Assembly (NCBI GenBank): GCA_002331335.1
Contig: DCZO01000018.1
Location: forward strand, 218,033 to 262,936
DNA: 44,904 nt
Source: Nitrospira sp. UBA2082
GTDB lineage: Bacteria; Nitrospirota; Nitrospiria; Nitrospirales; Nitrospiraceae
Direction of reading: 5' to 3'
Made by a program: the position numbers and the translations under genes. This document shows, piece after piece, positions 1 to 7,343 of the stretch. Within the stretch, counting starts at the first letter, position 1. The number at the start of each line of letters is the position of its first letter. Under the pieces are notes generated by a model, which saw only the letters and a program-made list of their open reading frames with translations, was not told the DNA's origin and searched no databases.

Positions 1-17
1 CCCCCCCCCCCCCCCCC
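1..17. repeat. 17-nt poly-C homopolymer at window edge
   Basis: Seventeen consecutive C residues open the window. They lie in the coding frame of the partial secreted protein as GGG codons on the - strand. Such a tract could be slippage-prone (phase variable) or may simply reflect a contig end. Confidence 0.9.
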
Positions 18-97
18 GCCACACCGAGCGAACCGTACCATACGGCCACGATGATACCCAGCACTACCGTGGCACCCTGTTTTTTTGGCAAACGCAT
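1..97 (-). CDS. Partial small secreted protein with Gly tract
   Basis: Only the N-terminus is present; the gene runs off the left edge of the window. It starts at ATG 97 behind a good ribosome binding site (GAGGAGGG on the - strand, about 103-110). The visible 32 codons start MRLPKK, continue with a hydrophobic stretch typical of a signal peptide (VVLGIIVAVWYGSLGVA), and then enter a run of Gly codons encoded by the terminal homopolymer. I infer a small exported protein. The C-run at the edge may also be an assembly artefact, so the true reading frame beyond codon 27 is unknown. Family not recognised. Confidence 0.5.
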   Translation of the reverse strand, partial: MRLPKKQGATVVLGIIVAVWYGSLGVAGGGGG

Positions 98-304
98 CAG
101 GTCCCTCCTCCTCAACGACGCCCCTCCTTTTACCATTGGACGTATGACAGGGGCGCAAGTCAACGGGTTTTCAACTGCTTCTAGATTCTGACGTTCTCCT
201 CTCCGTCCAATTACAGGACCTGTCTCTTGAATCCGATAAGAAATCACAGCGGAGCACAACAAAATGCTCCCCTGTCACCCCGCACCACCATTTTTTAAAT
301 GACC

Positions 305-313
305 TGCTAGAAT
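305..313 (+). promoter_or_regulatory. Extended -10 promoter, candidate leaderless start
   Basis: TGCTAGAAT fits an extended -10 element (TG-N-TAnAAT). Its usual start point, about seven bases downstream, coincides with the A of the ATG at 320. No Shine-Dalgarno sequence precedes that ATG, so the gene at 320 could be transcribed without a leader. There is no clear -35 box. This is inference from sequence only. Confidence 0.4.
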
Positions 314-319
314 TACAGC

Positions 320-751
320 ATGGCGACATCGTCAAAACAGGCACGGGTTCTGGAAACCAACCCTCTCCGCCGGATGCTGACCGATGTGCGGCAGGGGCTC
401 TTGGGCCTGCACAAAGCTCTGATCGTCGCCGAACAGGTGACCTTCGAGCGGATCTACGGACGCGTCGATTCGACAGGGCAGTTACTGCAATTGGTCATGA
501 ATGATCCGTGGTTTACCTGGCTCCATCCATTGTCAAACATGGTGGTCCGGATCGACGAAGTGTTGGACGATGACGAAGAACTGACGACCGAGGATGTGGC
601 CATCCTCCTGACTGAAGTGCGGGCCTTGATCCGGCCCTCCGAACTGGGTGACGGCTTCGAGCGAAGCTATTACGAGGCGCTGCAACGGGCTCCGGAAGTC
701 GTCATGGCCCACTGTGAGATGAAGAAACTGCTGACCCTGCCGGCTGTGTAA
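320..751 (+). CDS. Conserved hypothetical protein, 143 aa
   Basis: Soluble, mostly helical protein of 143 residues with no signal peptide or membrane segment. Visible features are a basic N-terminus (SSKQARVLETNPLRR), a hydrophobic middle (PWFTWLHPLSNMVVRIDEVL), an acidic run DDDEE, and a segment with RALIRPSELG near residue 105. I do not recognise a named family with certainty; proteins of this size and pattern are annotated as hypothetical in many bacteria. No ribosome binding site precedes the ATG, but an extended -10 box ends seven bases before it. It stands alone, with about 500 bp of non-coding DNA downstream. Confidence 0.7.
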   Translation: MATSSKQARVLETNPLRRMLTDVRQGLLGLHKALIVAEQVTFERIYGRVDSTGQLLQLVMNDPWFTWLHPLSNMVVRIDEVLDDDEELTTEDVAILLTEVRALIRPSELGDGFERSYYEALQRAPEVVMAHCEMKKLLTLPAV

Positions 752-1180
752 GCACGAAGAATTCTGCCTCTGCTCAAATCGAAGCCCCGCGTCTCCAGAG
801 ATATCCGGTATAAGCAGTCGCCACCAGCACCGCCGGCGTCTGCAGAAATAGGCACCTGATCGAGCCACCCCGGCCTCCTGCACATTCGCCTTCCTCTTTA
901 CTCACACGAAACGAGCTTGCCCTGCCGACCCCGTATAGGCTGCCAGGGCTTTCCAGTCTTGTGTTTCCAGGCAGGGAGGGCGCAAGTTTGGTCATTGCAG
1001 GAGACAAAATGTAGGAGTGGCGCTACACACCCCTACGCAATTGACGGCCTTTGGCTTGAAGTATCGCTCAGCAGGAGGCAGCTTGACATCCCCCCTTCGC
1101 ACAAATCTTCAAGCACATGCGTGATCTTGCCCCACAATTCCTCATTGGCGGTACGGCACAAGCAATATGCCCAGCTTTAG
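752..1180. other. Non-coding stretch upstream of first sigma-54 unit
   Basis: No convincing gene. It holds an inverted repeat of GTAGGAGTG (1011-1019) with CACCCCTAC (1029-1037, one mismatch), and a degenerate TTTGGTC/GACAAA dyad (987-1008). The dyad lies about 175-195 bp upstream of the sigma-54 promoter at 1181, a distance typical of enhancer-binding-protein sites. A better version of the same dyad sits at a matching distance from the second sigma-54 promoter. Confidence 0.45.
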
Positions 1181-1196
1181 TGGCACCTCGCTTGCA
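1181..1196 (+). promoter_or_regulatory. Sigma-54 (-24/-12) promoter, copy 1
   Basis: TGGCAC-N5-TTGCA, with the invariant GG and GC exactly 10 bases apart, matches the sigma-54 consensus. The expected transcription start is near 1207, leaving a leader of about 43 nt before the ATG at 1250, which has its own strong ribosome binding site. A second independent match occurs at the equivalent place in the duplicated unit (1945-1960). Confidence 0.8.
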
Positions 1197-1249
1197 TTCA
1201 AACCTCCTAATTCGGTCATTAGAACTCGGAGCGTTCCAAAGGAGGCATC

Positions 1250-1432
1250 ATGGGCATCATATTGGGGCTTGCAATATTGACGGGCTTTGTCTGGTTTTTT
1301 AGCCGCACCGTGTCGGACTGGTTCCTCAGAACCTTTGAGGAAGGTCCTGCTGGTACCGTAGAAAAGTCTCGTCCAGGCAACGTCGAGATAATCTACCCGA
1401 CTAGGCGGTGGGCGGAATCGCGACGCGTGTGA
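1250..1432 (+). CDS. Small single-pass membrane protein, paralogue 1 (60 aa)
   Basis: Sixty residues. The first about 20 are hydrophobic (start MGIILGLAILTGFVWFF), predicting one transmembrane helix with a short outside end. The remainder is a polar tail with FEEGPAG, EIIYPTRRW and a basic end. The ribosome binding site is excellent (AAAGGAGG, 1237-1244, six bases before ATG). A sigma-54 promoter lies 54 bp upstream and a strong hairpin follows at 1523. The gene at 2007 encodes a paralogue sharing the hydrophobic N-terminus, an FE-G-A segment and the tail motif (I/V)IYPxxRR. No known family was recognised. Sigma-54 control suggests induction by a specific activator, possibly an envelope, nitrogen or flagellar stimulus, which is inference. 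Confidence 0.75.
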   Translation: MGIILGLAILTGFVWFFSRTVSDWFLRTFEEGPAGTVEKSRPGNVEIIYPTRRWAESRRV

Positions 1433-1522
1433 TCGCCTCAGTCTGATCCGGTCAGAGGTCCTCATCTATCCACCGATAGATCCCCTGTGACCCTCATTCA
1501 AACTGACAGATCATTGCCGGAT

Positions 1523-1550
1523 TGTGCGCCAGCGCAAAGGCTGGCGCACA
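1523..1550 (+). terminator. Hairpin terminator after paralogue 1
   Basis: Perfect 11-bp stem TGTGCGCCAGC / GCTGGCGCACA with a 6-nt loop, followed four bases later by TTTT. It lies 90 bp after the stop of the first small gene. The second unit carries a decayed version at 2296-2326. Confidence 0.65.
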
Positions 1551-1759
1551 GTGGTTTTCCGCCGCGTAACTTCTGATCCTGGTTCTTCTTCACGGTGCAG
1601 TCGGCAACCTTCCAATCGGGGCCACCTGATCCCTATGGCTGAATGCCACAGGGGGTCAATCGCCTTTTCCCTGTTCGGCCCTGACCCATTGAACTTCCTC
1701 ACCCGAATCAGACCTGGCAACGGAGATCCGGCCCCTCCATCCATAACCCGCTGAACAAG

Positions 1760-1778
1760 TTTGTCGGAGGCCGACAAA
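1760..1778. promoter_or_regulatory. Dyad TTTGTCGG-N3-CCGACAAA, candidate enhancer site
   Basis: Perfect 8-bp inverted repeat with a 3-nt centre, about 170-185 bp upstream of the sigma-54 promoter at 1945. That distance suits a bacterial enhancer-binding protein. A weaker TTTG-GTC/GACAAA relative lies at a similar distance from the first sigma-54 promoter. The binding protein is unknown. Confidence 0.4.
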
Positions 1779-1944
1779 AACTGCGTGGCCTGTCCCATCT
1801 CCAGAACACATTGCAGTCGACTCTGCCGAGTTTTTCTGCAGCAATCCAGCACAAGACCCCATTTCAGATTGGTCGTTGATGCTCATTCTTGCCAGATCAT
1901 CCCCTCTGCTTCTTGGACTTCAAGAGTCAACCGAACGGCCTAAT

Positions 1945-1960
1945 TGGCACTCCTTTTGCT
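1945..1960 (+). promoter_or_regulatory. Sigma-54 (-24/-12) promoter, copy 2
   Basis: TGGCAC-N5-TTGCT with GG and GC exactly 10 bases apart. The spacer (TCCTT) differs from copy 1 while the contacted bases are kept, which argues for selection on the promoter. The gene starts at 2007, 47 bp after the element. Confidence 0.8.
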
Positions 1961-2006
1961 CAAAGAAGTTCGACTTCAGAATCGAGAAGCTCCCCAGGGA
2001 GGTGTC

Positions 2007-2204
2007 ATGGAAACGATACTGATTGTCTCTGCTGCAGCGCTAATCTGTATGTGCGTCCTCGGCTATATCGTGGGAAGCTTGTTCTCACAGGCGTTTGAGG
2101 GAGGTCAGGCTCGTGCCGCAAGAGAGGTCGTGCAACCTCGAAACAGGAACATCGGCGTAATCTATCCTGTCAAACGGAGGGTAGCACTCCAGCGCGCCGC
2201 GTGA
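2007..2204 (+). CDS. Small single-pass membrane protein, paralogue 2 (65 aa)
   Basis: I choose ATG 2007 because AGGGAGG lies four to five bases before it and because this start aligns with paralogue 1; a longer in-frame start at 1944 would overlap the sigma-54 promoter. The protein has a hydrophobic N-terminal helix (METILIVSAAALICMCVLGY), then GSLFSQAFEGG and a basic tail with GVIYPVKRR. One transmembrane helix and a cytoplasmic basic tail are predicted. The tail motif (I/V)IYPxxRR is shared with the first copy. It is driven by its own sigma-54 promoter. Function unknown; the paired, separately promoted arrangement suggests two related membrane subunits or a dosage duplication. Confidence 0.75.
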   Translation: METILIVSAAALICMCVLGYIVGSLFSQAFEGGQARAAREVVQPRNRNIGVIYPVKRRVALQRAA

Positions 2205-2596
2205 TCGGCTCAGTCTGATCTGGCCGGAGGTCCTCATCCATACACCGATAGATTCCCCCTGGCCTCCTGACTATATTTGCCGCTCAAGAACCGGCTGTGC
2301 GCCAGGTACAATTGCTGGCGTACACAGGTCTTCCCTCCAGGCCTTAGCTGCTCAGCGGGCTACCGAAGTTGAGCTTCCTCATACCGAAATCGGGCGATAG
2401 ATCCCCGCCTGTAAGGGGAAGAGCTACCCGAAGAGAATCATTTGTTCTCTATCATTCGATTTGGAACGTAATGCCAAGCGGCCGGCCCATAAGGGCCGGC
2501 CGCTCTCTCTCAATCCTGGATGAGAATCGATATTAACGAGAAAGAACCCGATTAGTCTCTACCTCGTTTCCCACGACTGCGGGCATTGTCACGCCC
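2205..2596. other. Non-coding stretch with hairpins
   Basis: Contains the conserved 3' flank of unit 2 with a decayed TGTGCGCCAG / CTGGCG-CACA hairpin (2296-2326, two-base bulge) and a strong GC-rich hairpin at 2477-2504. No gene is supported. Confidence 0.6.
2477..2504. terminator. GC-rich hairpin, probable terminator
   Basis: Perfect 12-bp stem beginning AGCGGCCGGCCC with a 4-nt ATAA loop, followed by TCTCTCTCT on the + strand. It lies between the + strand unit 2 and the convergent - strand gene ending at 2597, so it may stop both transcripts. It lacks a clean T-run on either strand. Confidence 0.55.
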
Positions 2597-2917
2597 CTAT
2601 TTGCCATGCTCACCGGCCATTTCATCGGCCCGATCTAGCCCACGCATTTTCTCACCGCCTTTGTCCCGGCCCTTCCCTTTGTGCTTTCCTTTCCCTCGGC
2701 CCTTCCCCTCCTGTTCGTCCCCAACTTCATGCTGCTCGCCCTTCTTGCCACCTTCCATCGCAGGAACGGGGGCAGGAGCAGGAGTCGCGGCAGGAGCCGG
2801 CGTCGATACAGGCGGTGGTGTCGGAGCAGCCGGTGCCGGAGCTTCACTTTGGGCAAACACATTGGAGAATGCCAGTAACACCGCAGCAGCGGTGACAGTT
2901 GAAACCCTCTTCATCAT
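2597..2917 (-). CDS. Secreted Ala/Pro- and Gly/Lys-rich protein (106 aa)
   Basis: A signal peptide is clear: start MMKRVSTV, a hydrophobic core, and cleavage after VFA. The mature protein is low complexity: an Ala-Pro-rich linker (PAPAAPTPPPVSTPAPA) followed by a basic Gly-Lys-Arg repeat region (GKGRGKGKHKGKGRDKGG) and an acidic-basic end. The ribosome binding site AAAGGA lies about seven bases before the start; the second ATG may be used instead. Pro-Ala linkers plus a cationic tail suggest periplasmic association with cell wall or polyanions, which is inference. No catalytic domain. Named family not recognised. Confidence 0.75.
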   Translation of the reverse strand: MMKRVSTVTAAAVLLAFSNVFAQSEAPAPAAPTPPPVSTPAPAATPAPAPVPAMEGGKKGEQHEVGDEQEGKGRGKGKHKGKGRDKGGEKMRGLDRADEMAGEHGK

Positions 2918-3128
2918 GGTAATCCTTTCTTGTTAAAGTGGAGGGAGTGGAACAGTGCTCGTTCCCCAGTCTGCACAAGCAAACCTGATGCCGTCGTGCT
3001 ATCAGGAAACGGAATGCGATGTGGCACAAAAATGAAGGTTGTATCAAACCCTCATGCCAGCATCGGCAGAGACCGTGGCAGAATGGCAGGTTGTATTTCC
3101 ATTGCGCCCCAGACTCTTAATCGATCGG

Positions 3129-3566
3129 TTACATTCGGCCTTCATCCAGCTCGATCACATCGGCCCAGGTGGAGACTTTGGGGAGTGCGCTCACTGGCAC
3201 ACCGCGCTTCTTGGCAATCTCATCCAGCCGACCCTGAAATCGCGTGCGCGTGGTGTCATCTTTCGGACCGGACGCCAGCAGGCCCTCTGAGAACCGCGTG
3301 ATCTCTCCGTGCGAATGCGGTTTGCTGTTTGCCATCACCCACGCGAGCAACTGTTCGTCCGCCCCGCCGGCCAGCACCCGCTGTTCGAAGGCCTTCGCAT
3401 CGATGCCGAGAAAATCGACGAGGTACTTGTCGAACCCGACCGTCATGTAGTTGTAGTCCTGAATCTGCCCGGCATTGCGGAGCTTGATCTTGTCGATAAA
3501 CCGTCCCAGATGGGCGATGCCGCCGAGCAGAGCCTTCGGGCTGCGGGGATAGGCTGGTTGCATCAT
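3129..3566 (-). CDS. DUF5069 domain protein
   Basis: Soluble 145-residue protein. The N-terminal YPRSPKALLGGIAHLGRFIDKIKLRNAG segment is the hallmark of the DUF5069 family, and KYLVDFLGIDAKAFEQRVL follows as expected. The C-terminal half (LLAWVMANSKPHSHGEI and the GRLDEIAKKRG segment) also fits that family, whose function is unknown. It starts at ATG-ATG 3566 with GGAG nine bases upstream. It is a single gene, divergent from the PilZ gene to its right. Members are frequent in Nitrospira and Planctomycetes-type genomes, which supports the taxonomic guess. Confidence 0.8.
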   Translation of the reverse strand: MMQPAYPRSPKALLGGIAHLGRFIDKIKLRNAGQIQDYNYMTVGFDKYLVDFLGIDAKAFEQRVLAGGADEQLLAWVMANSKPHSHGEITRFSEGLLASGPKDDTTRTRFQGRLDEIAKKRGVPVSALPKVSTWADVIELDEGRM

Positions 3567-3709
3567 CGGTCAATTCTCCGACTTGATGGTGATACGCACG
3601 ATACAAGCATGAGACCCGTCGCATCTAAATCAGGAGCAACGAAAAAGTGTGGCCGGCGCTTTCAAGTTTTTCCCTCGCTGACCGATACCACAGTAGCAGA
3701 AAGGTGCGT

Positions 3710-4075
3710 ATGCGGCCACGATGCAGATCGAGAATGTCTGTGCGGTACTCCGCCAGTGTTCAGACCGACACCGGCGCAGGAGAAGGGGTACTCCTCGATC
3801 TCTCGGCGACCGGATGCCGCCTGCAAAGCGACGTCGCCCTGGCGCCGGGCAGCTACCTTGCGCTGCACATCGAGGCTCCCGAAACAGAAGTACCACTGGC
3901 CATTGAAGTCTCAAGAGTGCGCTGGAGCAATGCCGGCGAGTTCGGAATCGAATTTCTCCGGTACGCTCAAGGTAATCGTCAACGAGTGACCGCACTAACT
4001 GAAACGTTGTCTTCGCATAAACCCTCCGCCCTGCACGAGCATACAGATTCAGCTTTTACCACCGTTGCAGCGTAA
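3710..4075 (+). CDS. Single-domain PilZ protein
   Basis: The 121-residue product shows the PilZ hallmarks: an N-terminal Arg-rich RxxxR region (PRCRSRMSVRYSASV) and, about 25 residues later, DLSATGCRL, matching the (D/N)xSxxG motif that binds cyclic-di-GMP. The beta-barrel part (VPLAIEVSRVRWSNAGEFGIEFL) follows. I choose ATG 3710 because GAAAGGT lies five to six bases before it; an in-frame ATG at 3647 would add 21 residues with no ribosome binding site. It probably acts as a small cyclic-di-GMP adaptor controlling motility or polysaccharide. It is divergent from the DUF5069 gene. Confidence 0.8.
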   Translation: MRPRCRSRMSVRYSASVQTDTGAGEGVLLDLSATGCRLQSDVALAPGSYLALHIEAPETEVPLAIEVSRVRWSNAGEFGIEFLRYAQGNRQRVTALTETLSSHKPSALHEHTDSAFTTVAA

Positions 4076-4195
4076 TTCCTCTCGAATCTCTATCGGAAGA
4101 CAGCTCGTTCTTCTGCCCGTAGGCAGAACAGACTCCCGGCACACTTGCTCTTCACGTCCATTGTATTCTGGTGTTAAGTGGCGGGCACACAGCGG

Positions 4196-6154
4196 TCACA
4201 GGACTTCAGCCACTTTCGCGAAGAGCCTCTCAAACCTCTCTAACTCCTCAGGCGTGAGCGCATCGGCCGTGAGCGCCGGGAGGATGACCTGGGCGACGCG
4301 GTAGTGGTTGAAGCCGCCGTCCTTTAAGAGCGTGACGCCTTTCGCCTTCAGCCAGTGGGTGATGCGCTCGATGATGCCCGGCTGCGTTCCCAGATCAGCG
4401 GCTGTCAGTGTCACCCCATTCAGTTCCGTGGCGTAGGCCTGATTGAACGCCGCAATGTAAACATCGGCCGGCAGCAGGTCTTCAATGCCGGCGTCGCTGG
4501 GCCGGGAATCGAGGAACATTGAGTAGTTCAGGACGCGCTTGCGTTCGATCAGCTTCTGCGTGATCAGGTCTTCCAGCTTCTGGTGCGGCGCGGCGGGACG
4601 GTCGTGCAGCACAACAAGTTTCAACTGGTTGGATCCGAGCAACGCGACGAAGGTGGCCAACTTATCCAAACCACCGACCGGCACCAGAATCGCATCCCCC
4701 AGGCCCTGCTTGCCGCCGGCTTCCAACAGCGCGCCCATGTGCTGCAACAAGATCAAGTCGGCCGGACCTTCAATCAGGATGTTCTTCTTGGCCATGAACA
4801 GGTTTTGCGCAATGGAGTAGCCGAGCGCGGCCTGCAGCGGAAATACGCTCTCGTCAGATGAACCTGCCAGATCACCCGTAATCTTGGTCCCCTCCTTGGC
4901 ACGGTCCTCGACCACGCGCACATCATCAAGATAGGCGCTGTCCACCATGAACGGCGAATGCGTCGTGTAGATGATCTGGTGCTGTTCCGACAGCTTCCGA
5001 ATGTAGGAGAGAAAGTCCGCCTGGGCCAGTGCATGCAGATTCAATCCAGGCTCGTCCAACAATAGGATTAGATCGTCCTTTGTCGATGCCCGCGACTGCA
5101 CGGCGTCGAACCATACGAGGAAACTGAAGAACCAGATAAAGCCCTTGCTGCGCTGATCGAATGGCACGGTCACGCCGTGCCGCCGGTTCTTGATGCGGAT
5201 GTAGAGGTTCACACCGTTGTTGTAGGGCGCCACATCCTTGGCATCGCTCTTGAGATCGAACTCCACGTCCAGGTCCTGATTCTGCTTCCAGAACTCAAAG
5301 ACCTTCTGCGTGATGTTCAGTCCGATGGCTTCGATCTTGGCCTTCGCGGTTTCATAGTCTTCGTCGCTCATCAACTCTTTCAGCGTCGTGCCGGCTAGCT
5401 GCAGGAGGCCCTGTGCCGTCTCGTCGGCGTCGCTCAACTGATTGGCGGCTTCCCGCTGTTGCAGCCACGCCAAATTGATCTTCCCCTCAAGCAACTTGTA
5501 GTCATCGAAGTAAAGAAATTTCGGCAGCGCCGGCGACAGGTAGACGTGCCAGATATACCCGTCGACCATCCCCCAACCGCTGACCTTCATAGCCCGAGCG
5601 CGCCACCGCGCCGCAAAGACGGCCAGCGAGCTATCTGCCGGAAGCCCGAGTCCTTCGATTTTGGTCAGCACGTCGGCGAGCGTCGCAGCGCCGGCAAAGA
5701 CTTCTTCTTTGTGCTCCAGGTCGCCGAGCGACTTGTTGAGCGCGGCCAAAGCCGCTTTCTCGTCCACGTCAAACTCAATCGAGTTCGTGTTGGCGATGGT
5801 CGTATCACGTGCGAACGTGCGGCCGGCGGCGATCACTTCTTCACCGCCGAACATTTCTCTGTTGATCTTGTCGGCCAACCCCTTCTCGATACGGAATGTG
5901 AGCCGCACCACCTTCTGATAGTTCTTGGCCGCATGCTCCGGCCGGTAGCGGACTAGGTCCTTACGCGGGTAGTCAGCAACATAATCGTACTTAGCAGCAC
6001 CGAGCGGCAGGGCCTTATGGAGGGCTTCGAGAAACGCGGTCTTGCCGGACTCATTTTTTCCGACCAGCACCGTAACGGCGTCGGCCAGTCCGACCGGCGT
6101 CGAATTCTCAATCGACTTATACTTCCAGACCTGCGCTTTGATCAGTGTGAGCAC
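4196..6154 (-). CDS. OLD-family AAA ATPase with TOPRIM-like domain
   Basis: 652 residues starting at GTG 6154, with AGGAGG five to six bases upstream. The N-terminal ABC-type ATPase has a Walker A (GKNESGKT, about residue 32). The middle part is inserted helical sequence. The DEP-type Walker B (LILLLDEPGLNLHA) and a switch His (YTTHSPFM) follow near residues 365-405. The C-terminal third resembles a TOPRIM nuclease domain: NILIEGPADLILLQ supplies the conserved Glu, but the usual DxD position reads LHDRPA, so metal binding may be altered. Family members (OLD, GajA) are nucleases, several acting in phage defence. No gajB-like helicase is adjacent. The accessory genes that follow support mobility or defence, as inference. 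Confidence 0.8.
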   Translation of the reverse strand: MLTLIKAQVWKYKSIENSTPVGLADAVTVLVGKNESGKTAFLEALHKALPLGAAKYDYVADYPRKDLVRYRPEHAAKNYQKVVRLTFRIEKGLADKINREMFGGEEVIAAGRTFARDTTIANTNSIEFDVDEKAALAALNKSLGDLEHKEEVFAGAATLADVLTKIEGLGLPADSSLAVFAARWRARAMKVSGWGMVDGYIWHVYLSPALPKFLYFDDYKLLEGKINLAWLQQREAANQLSDADETAQGLLQLAGTTLKELMSDEDYETAKAKIEAIGLNITQKVFEFWKQNQDLDVEFDLKSDAKDVAPYNNGVNLYIRIKNRRHGVTVPFDQRSKGFIWFFSFLVWFDAVQSRASTKDDLILLLDEPGLNLHALAQADFLSYIRKLSEQHQIIYTTHSPFMVDSAYLDDVRVVEDRAKEGTKITGDLAGSSDESVFPLQAALGYSIAQNLFMAKKNILIEGPADLILLQHMGALLEAGGKQGLGDAILVPVGGLDKLATFVALLGSNQLKLVVLHDRPAAPHQKLEDLITQKLIERKRVLNYSMFLDSRPSDAGIEDLLPADVYIAAFNQAYATELNGVTLTAADLGTQPGIIERITHWLKAKGVTLLKDGGFNHYRVAQVILPALTADALTPEELERFERLFAKVAEVL

Positions 6155-6212
6155 AATGCCTCCTACGATATCGGAATGGCCATCTGCGTTCGATCTGGCT
6201 TTGGGCGCAAAA

Positions 6213-6296
6213 TGGTGTCAGGAACCGCTTAAAAGTTCAAGTGGGCGTGCCAAGCCCCAGAGCGAATACTTCAGTAGGGAGCGGGGCTGGAAAGTT
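6213..6296 (+). repeat. Dispersed intergenic repeat, short copy
   Basis: Begins GGTGTCAGGAACCG, continues with AGTTCAAG, CAGAGC and a GG-CTGGAAAG segment. The same blocks, in the same order but with extra sequence, occur at 7912-8026. I infer a short non-autonomous or REP-like repeat, with this copy internally deleted. Confidence 0.55.
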
Positions 6297-6411
6297 AAAC
6301 TCGCCCAGAGGCTGTGGTCAGCATAGGCAGCTATAGGAATTTCAGAACGCTTCTACGAGGATACTTATCCAGAGTGGCTGGGCAACGCCCGTCTAAGACG
6401 CCGGGGATCCG

Positions 6412-6630
6412 TCAAGCAGCAGGCGCATGAGCGAAGAGACGCTCCTTCGCCACTTCGTGCACCGCAACCGCCGCTTCACGAGAAACCGAGGGAAAGTCCT
6501 CAAGGAAATCCTCAAGGGAGGAGCTTCCTTCCAAATAGTCAAAAAGAGTCTGCACTAACACGCGTGTTCCCTTGAAACACAGAGCGCCGCTCATGATGTC
6601 CGGATCGCGGCTGAGATATTGGGCTTCCAT
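6412..6630 (-). CDS. DUF433 antitoxin-like protein (orphan)
   Basis: 72 residues. The block DIMSGALCFKGTRVLVQTLFDYLEGSSSLEDFLEDFPSVSREA matches the DUF433 pattern (GxPxxxGTRxxVxxxxxxxxxGxSxxExxxDxPxxxxE), a winged-helix antitoxin-like family usually paired with a DUF5615 PIN-like toxin. I choose ATG 6630 because GGAGG sits five bases before it; an in-frame GTG two codons upstream is less likely. No toxin gene is adjacent, so this is a solitary copy. It lies between two copies of a dispersed repeat, in keeping with an accessory region. Confidence 0.8.
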   Translation of the reverse strand: MEAQYLSRDPDIMSGALCFKGTRVLVQTLFDYLEGSSSLEDFLEDFPSVSREAAVAVHEVAKERLFAHAPAA

Positions 6631-6774
6631 AGGCACCTCCGAGAGCGTCCCGGCGGCAAGTCTACTGGTTCATGCACCATAGTCCATAAACAGCCTGGAC
6701 GAGTTCCCGCAATCCCGGTTAATTCGAATGCCAGAAAAGACTCCCGGTACATTTTCGTTTTCTTAGAGAGTGCG

Positions 6775-7233
6775 TTATTTCGGGATTCTGATGGCACTTC
6801 TGTTGGCATTGAACCATTCAACCCACTGGTCATGCAGTGCGGAGCCTTTGATCTCCGCGGTCATGTCACCAAGCTCCAAATTTCTGAGCCGCAGCTCCAA
6901 GCTTTGTTGATACAGATTACGGAACTGCTTCGGCAGCTCCTCGTTTGCCTTCGCAAGAACTTCGTCTCTCAGCAGTTTCGCTTCGAAAAGTGCGACGCGC
7001 ATAAGCCGAACAAACTCTTTTCGCTCTGCGTCGGGCATAATTGAGTAGGGCGCACCTGAGTTGGATATCTGAGCTGCGTCCAAATCAGCCTTCTGAGATG
7101 CGAAAAAGTGCTGAATGTTCTCCTTGTCCTCAGACTTCCAAGAAGTTACCGAATCTCCGCAAGCAGCGACAACTGACAGTAGTGCAAACAATAACCACGC
7201 TATCAAGAAGCCATCGGATATGACTCCCGCCAT
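6775..7233 (-). CDS. Putative lipoprotein, hypothetical
   Basis: 152 residues. The N-terminus has a hydrophobic stretch (FLIAWLLFALLSVVAAC) ending in a lipobox-like VAAC with Cys25, so it is probably lipidated after signal peptidase II cleavage. The mature part is charged and helical, with repeated Leu/Glu heptad-like spacing (LRNLYQQSLELRLRNLELG on a related pattern), suggesting a short coiled coil. No known domain was recognised. Base composition appears lower in GC than the flanking core genes, in line with horizontal acquisition. It lies between the DUF433 gene and the HEPN-like gene, all on the - strand but widely spaced. Confidence 0.6.
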   Translation of the reverse strand: MAGVISDGFLIAWLLFALLSVVAACGDSVTSWKSEDKENIQHFFASQKADLDAAQISNSGAPYSIMPDAERKEFVRLMRVALFEAKLLRDEVLAKANEELPKQFRNLYQQSLELRLRNLELGDMTAEIKGSALHDQWVEWFNANRSAIRIPK

Positions 7234-7343
7234 GTTTCTTCAACCCCTTTGCTTTGTGTGCCTCGGCCAAGCGGAGCGACGCTTACACGTTGATATAGGG
7301 TTCGGATCAAAAAAGACACCGGCACATTTTCTTGGTTTGACGT

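Larger units (their letters stand above)
1433..1944. other. Non-coding spacer between duplicated units
   Basis: No gene is supported. It contains the conserved 3' flank of unit 1, a perfect 11-bp stem terminator-like hairpin (1523-1550) and a perfect 8-bp dyad TTTGTCGG/CCGACAAA (1760-1778) that may be an activator site for the downstream sigma-54 promoter. Confidence 0.6.
1181..2395 (+). repeat. Diverged tandem duplication of a sigma-54 / small-gene unit
   Basis: Two units (about 1181-1715 and 1940-2395) share, in the same order: a sigma-54 promoter, a strong ribosome binding site, a 60-65 codon membrane-protein gene, a conserved 3' flank beginning just after each stop (GTGATCG-CTCAGTCTGATC, then AGGTCCTCATC and ACCGATAGAT), a hairpin built on TGTGCGCCAG, and a TTGA-CTTCCTCA segment. 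The copies have diverged enough that the duplication is not recent. The period is roughly 760 bp. Confidence 0.8.

Noticed and set aside
987..1008. TTTGGTC/GACAAA dyad as an equal enhancer site
   Set aside because: The match is imperfect (one inserted base and unequal spacing); kept only as a weak relative of the 1760-1778 dyad.
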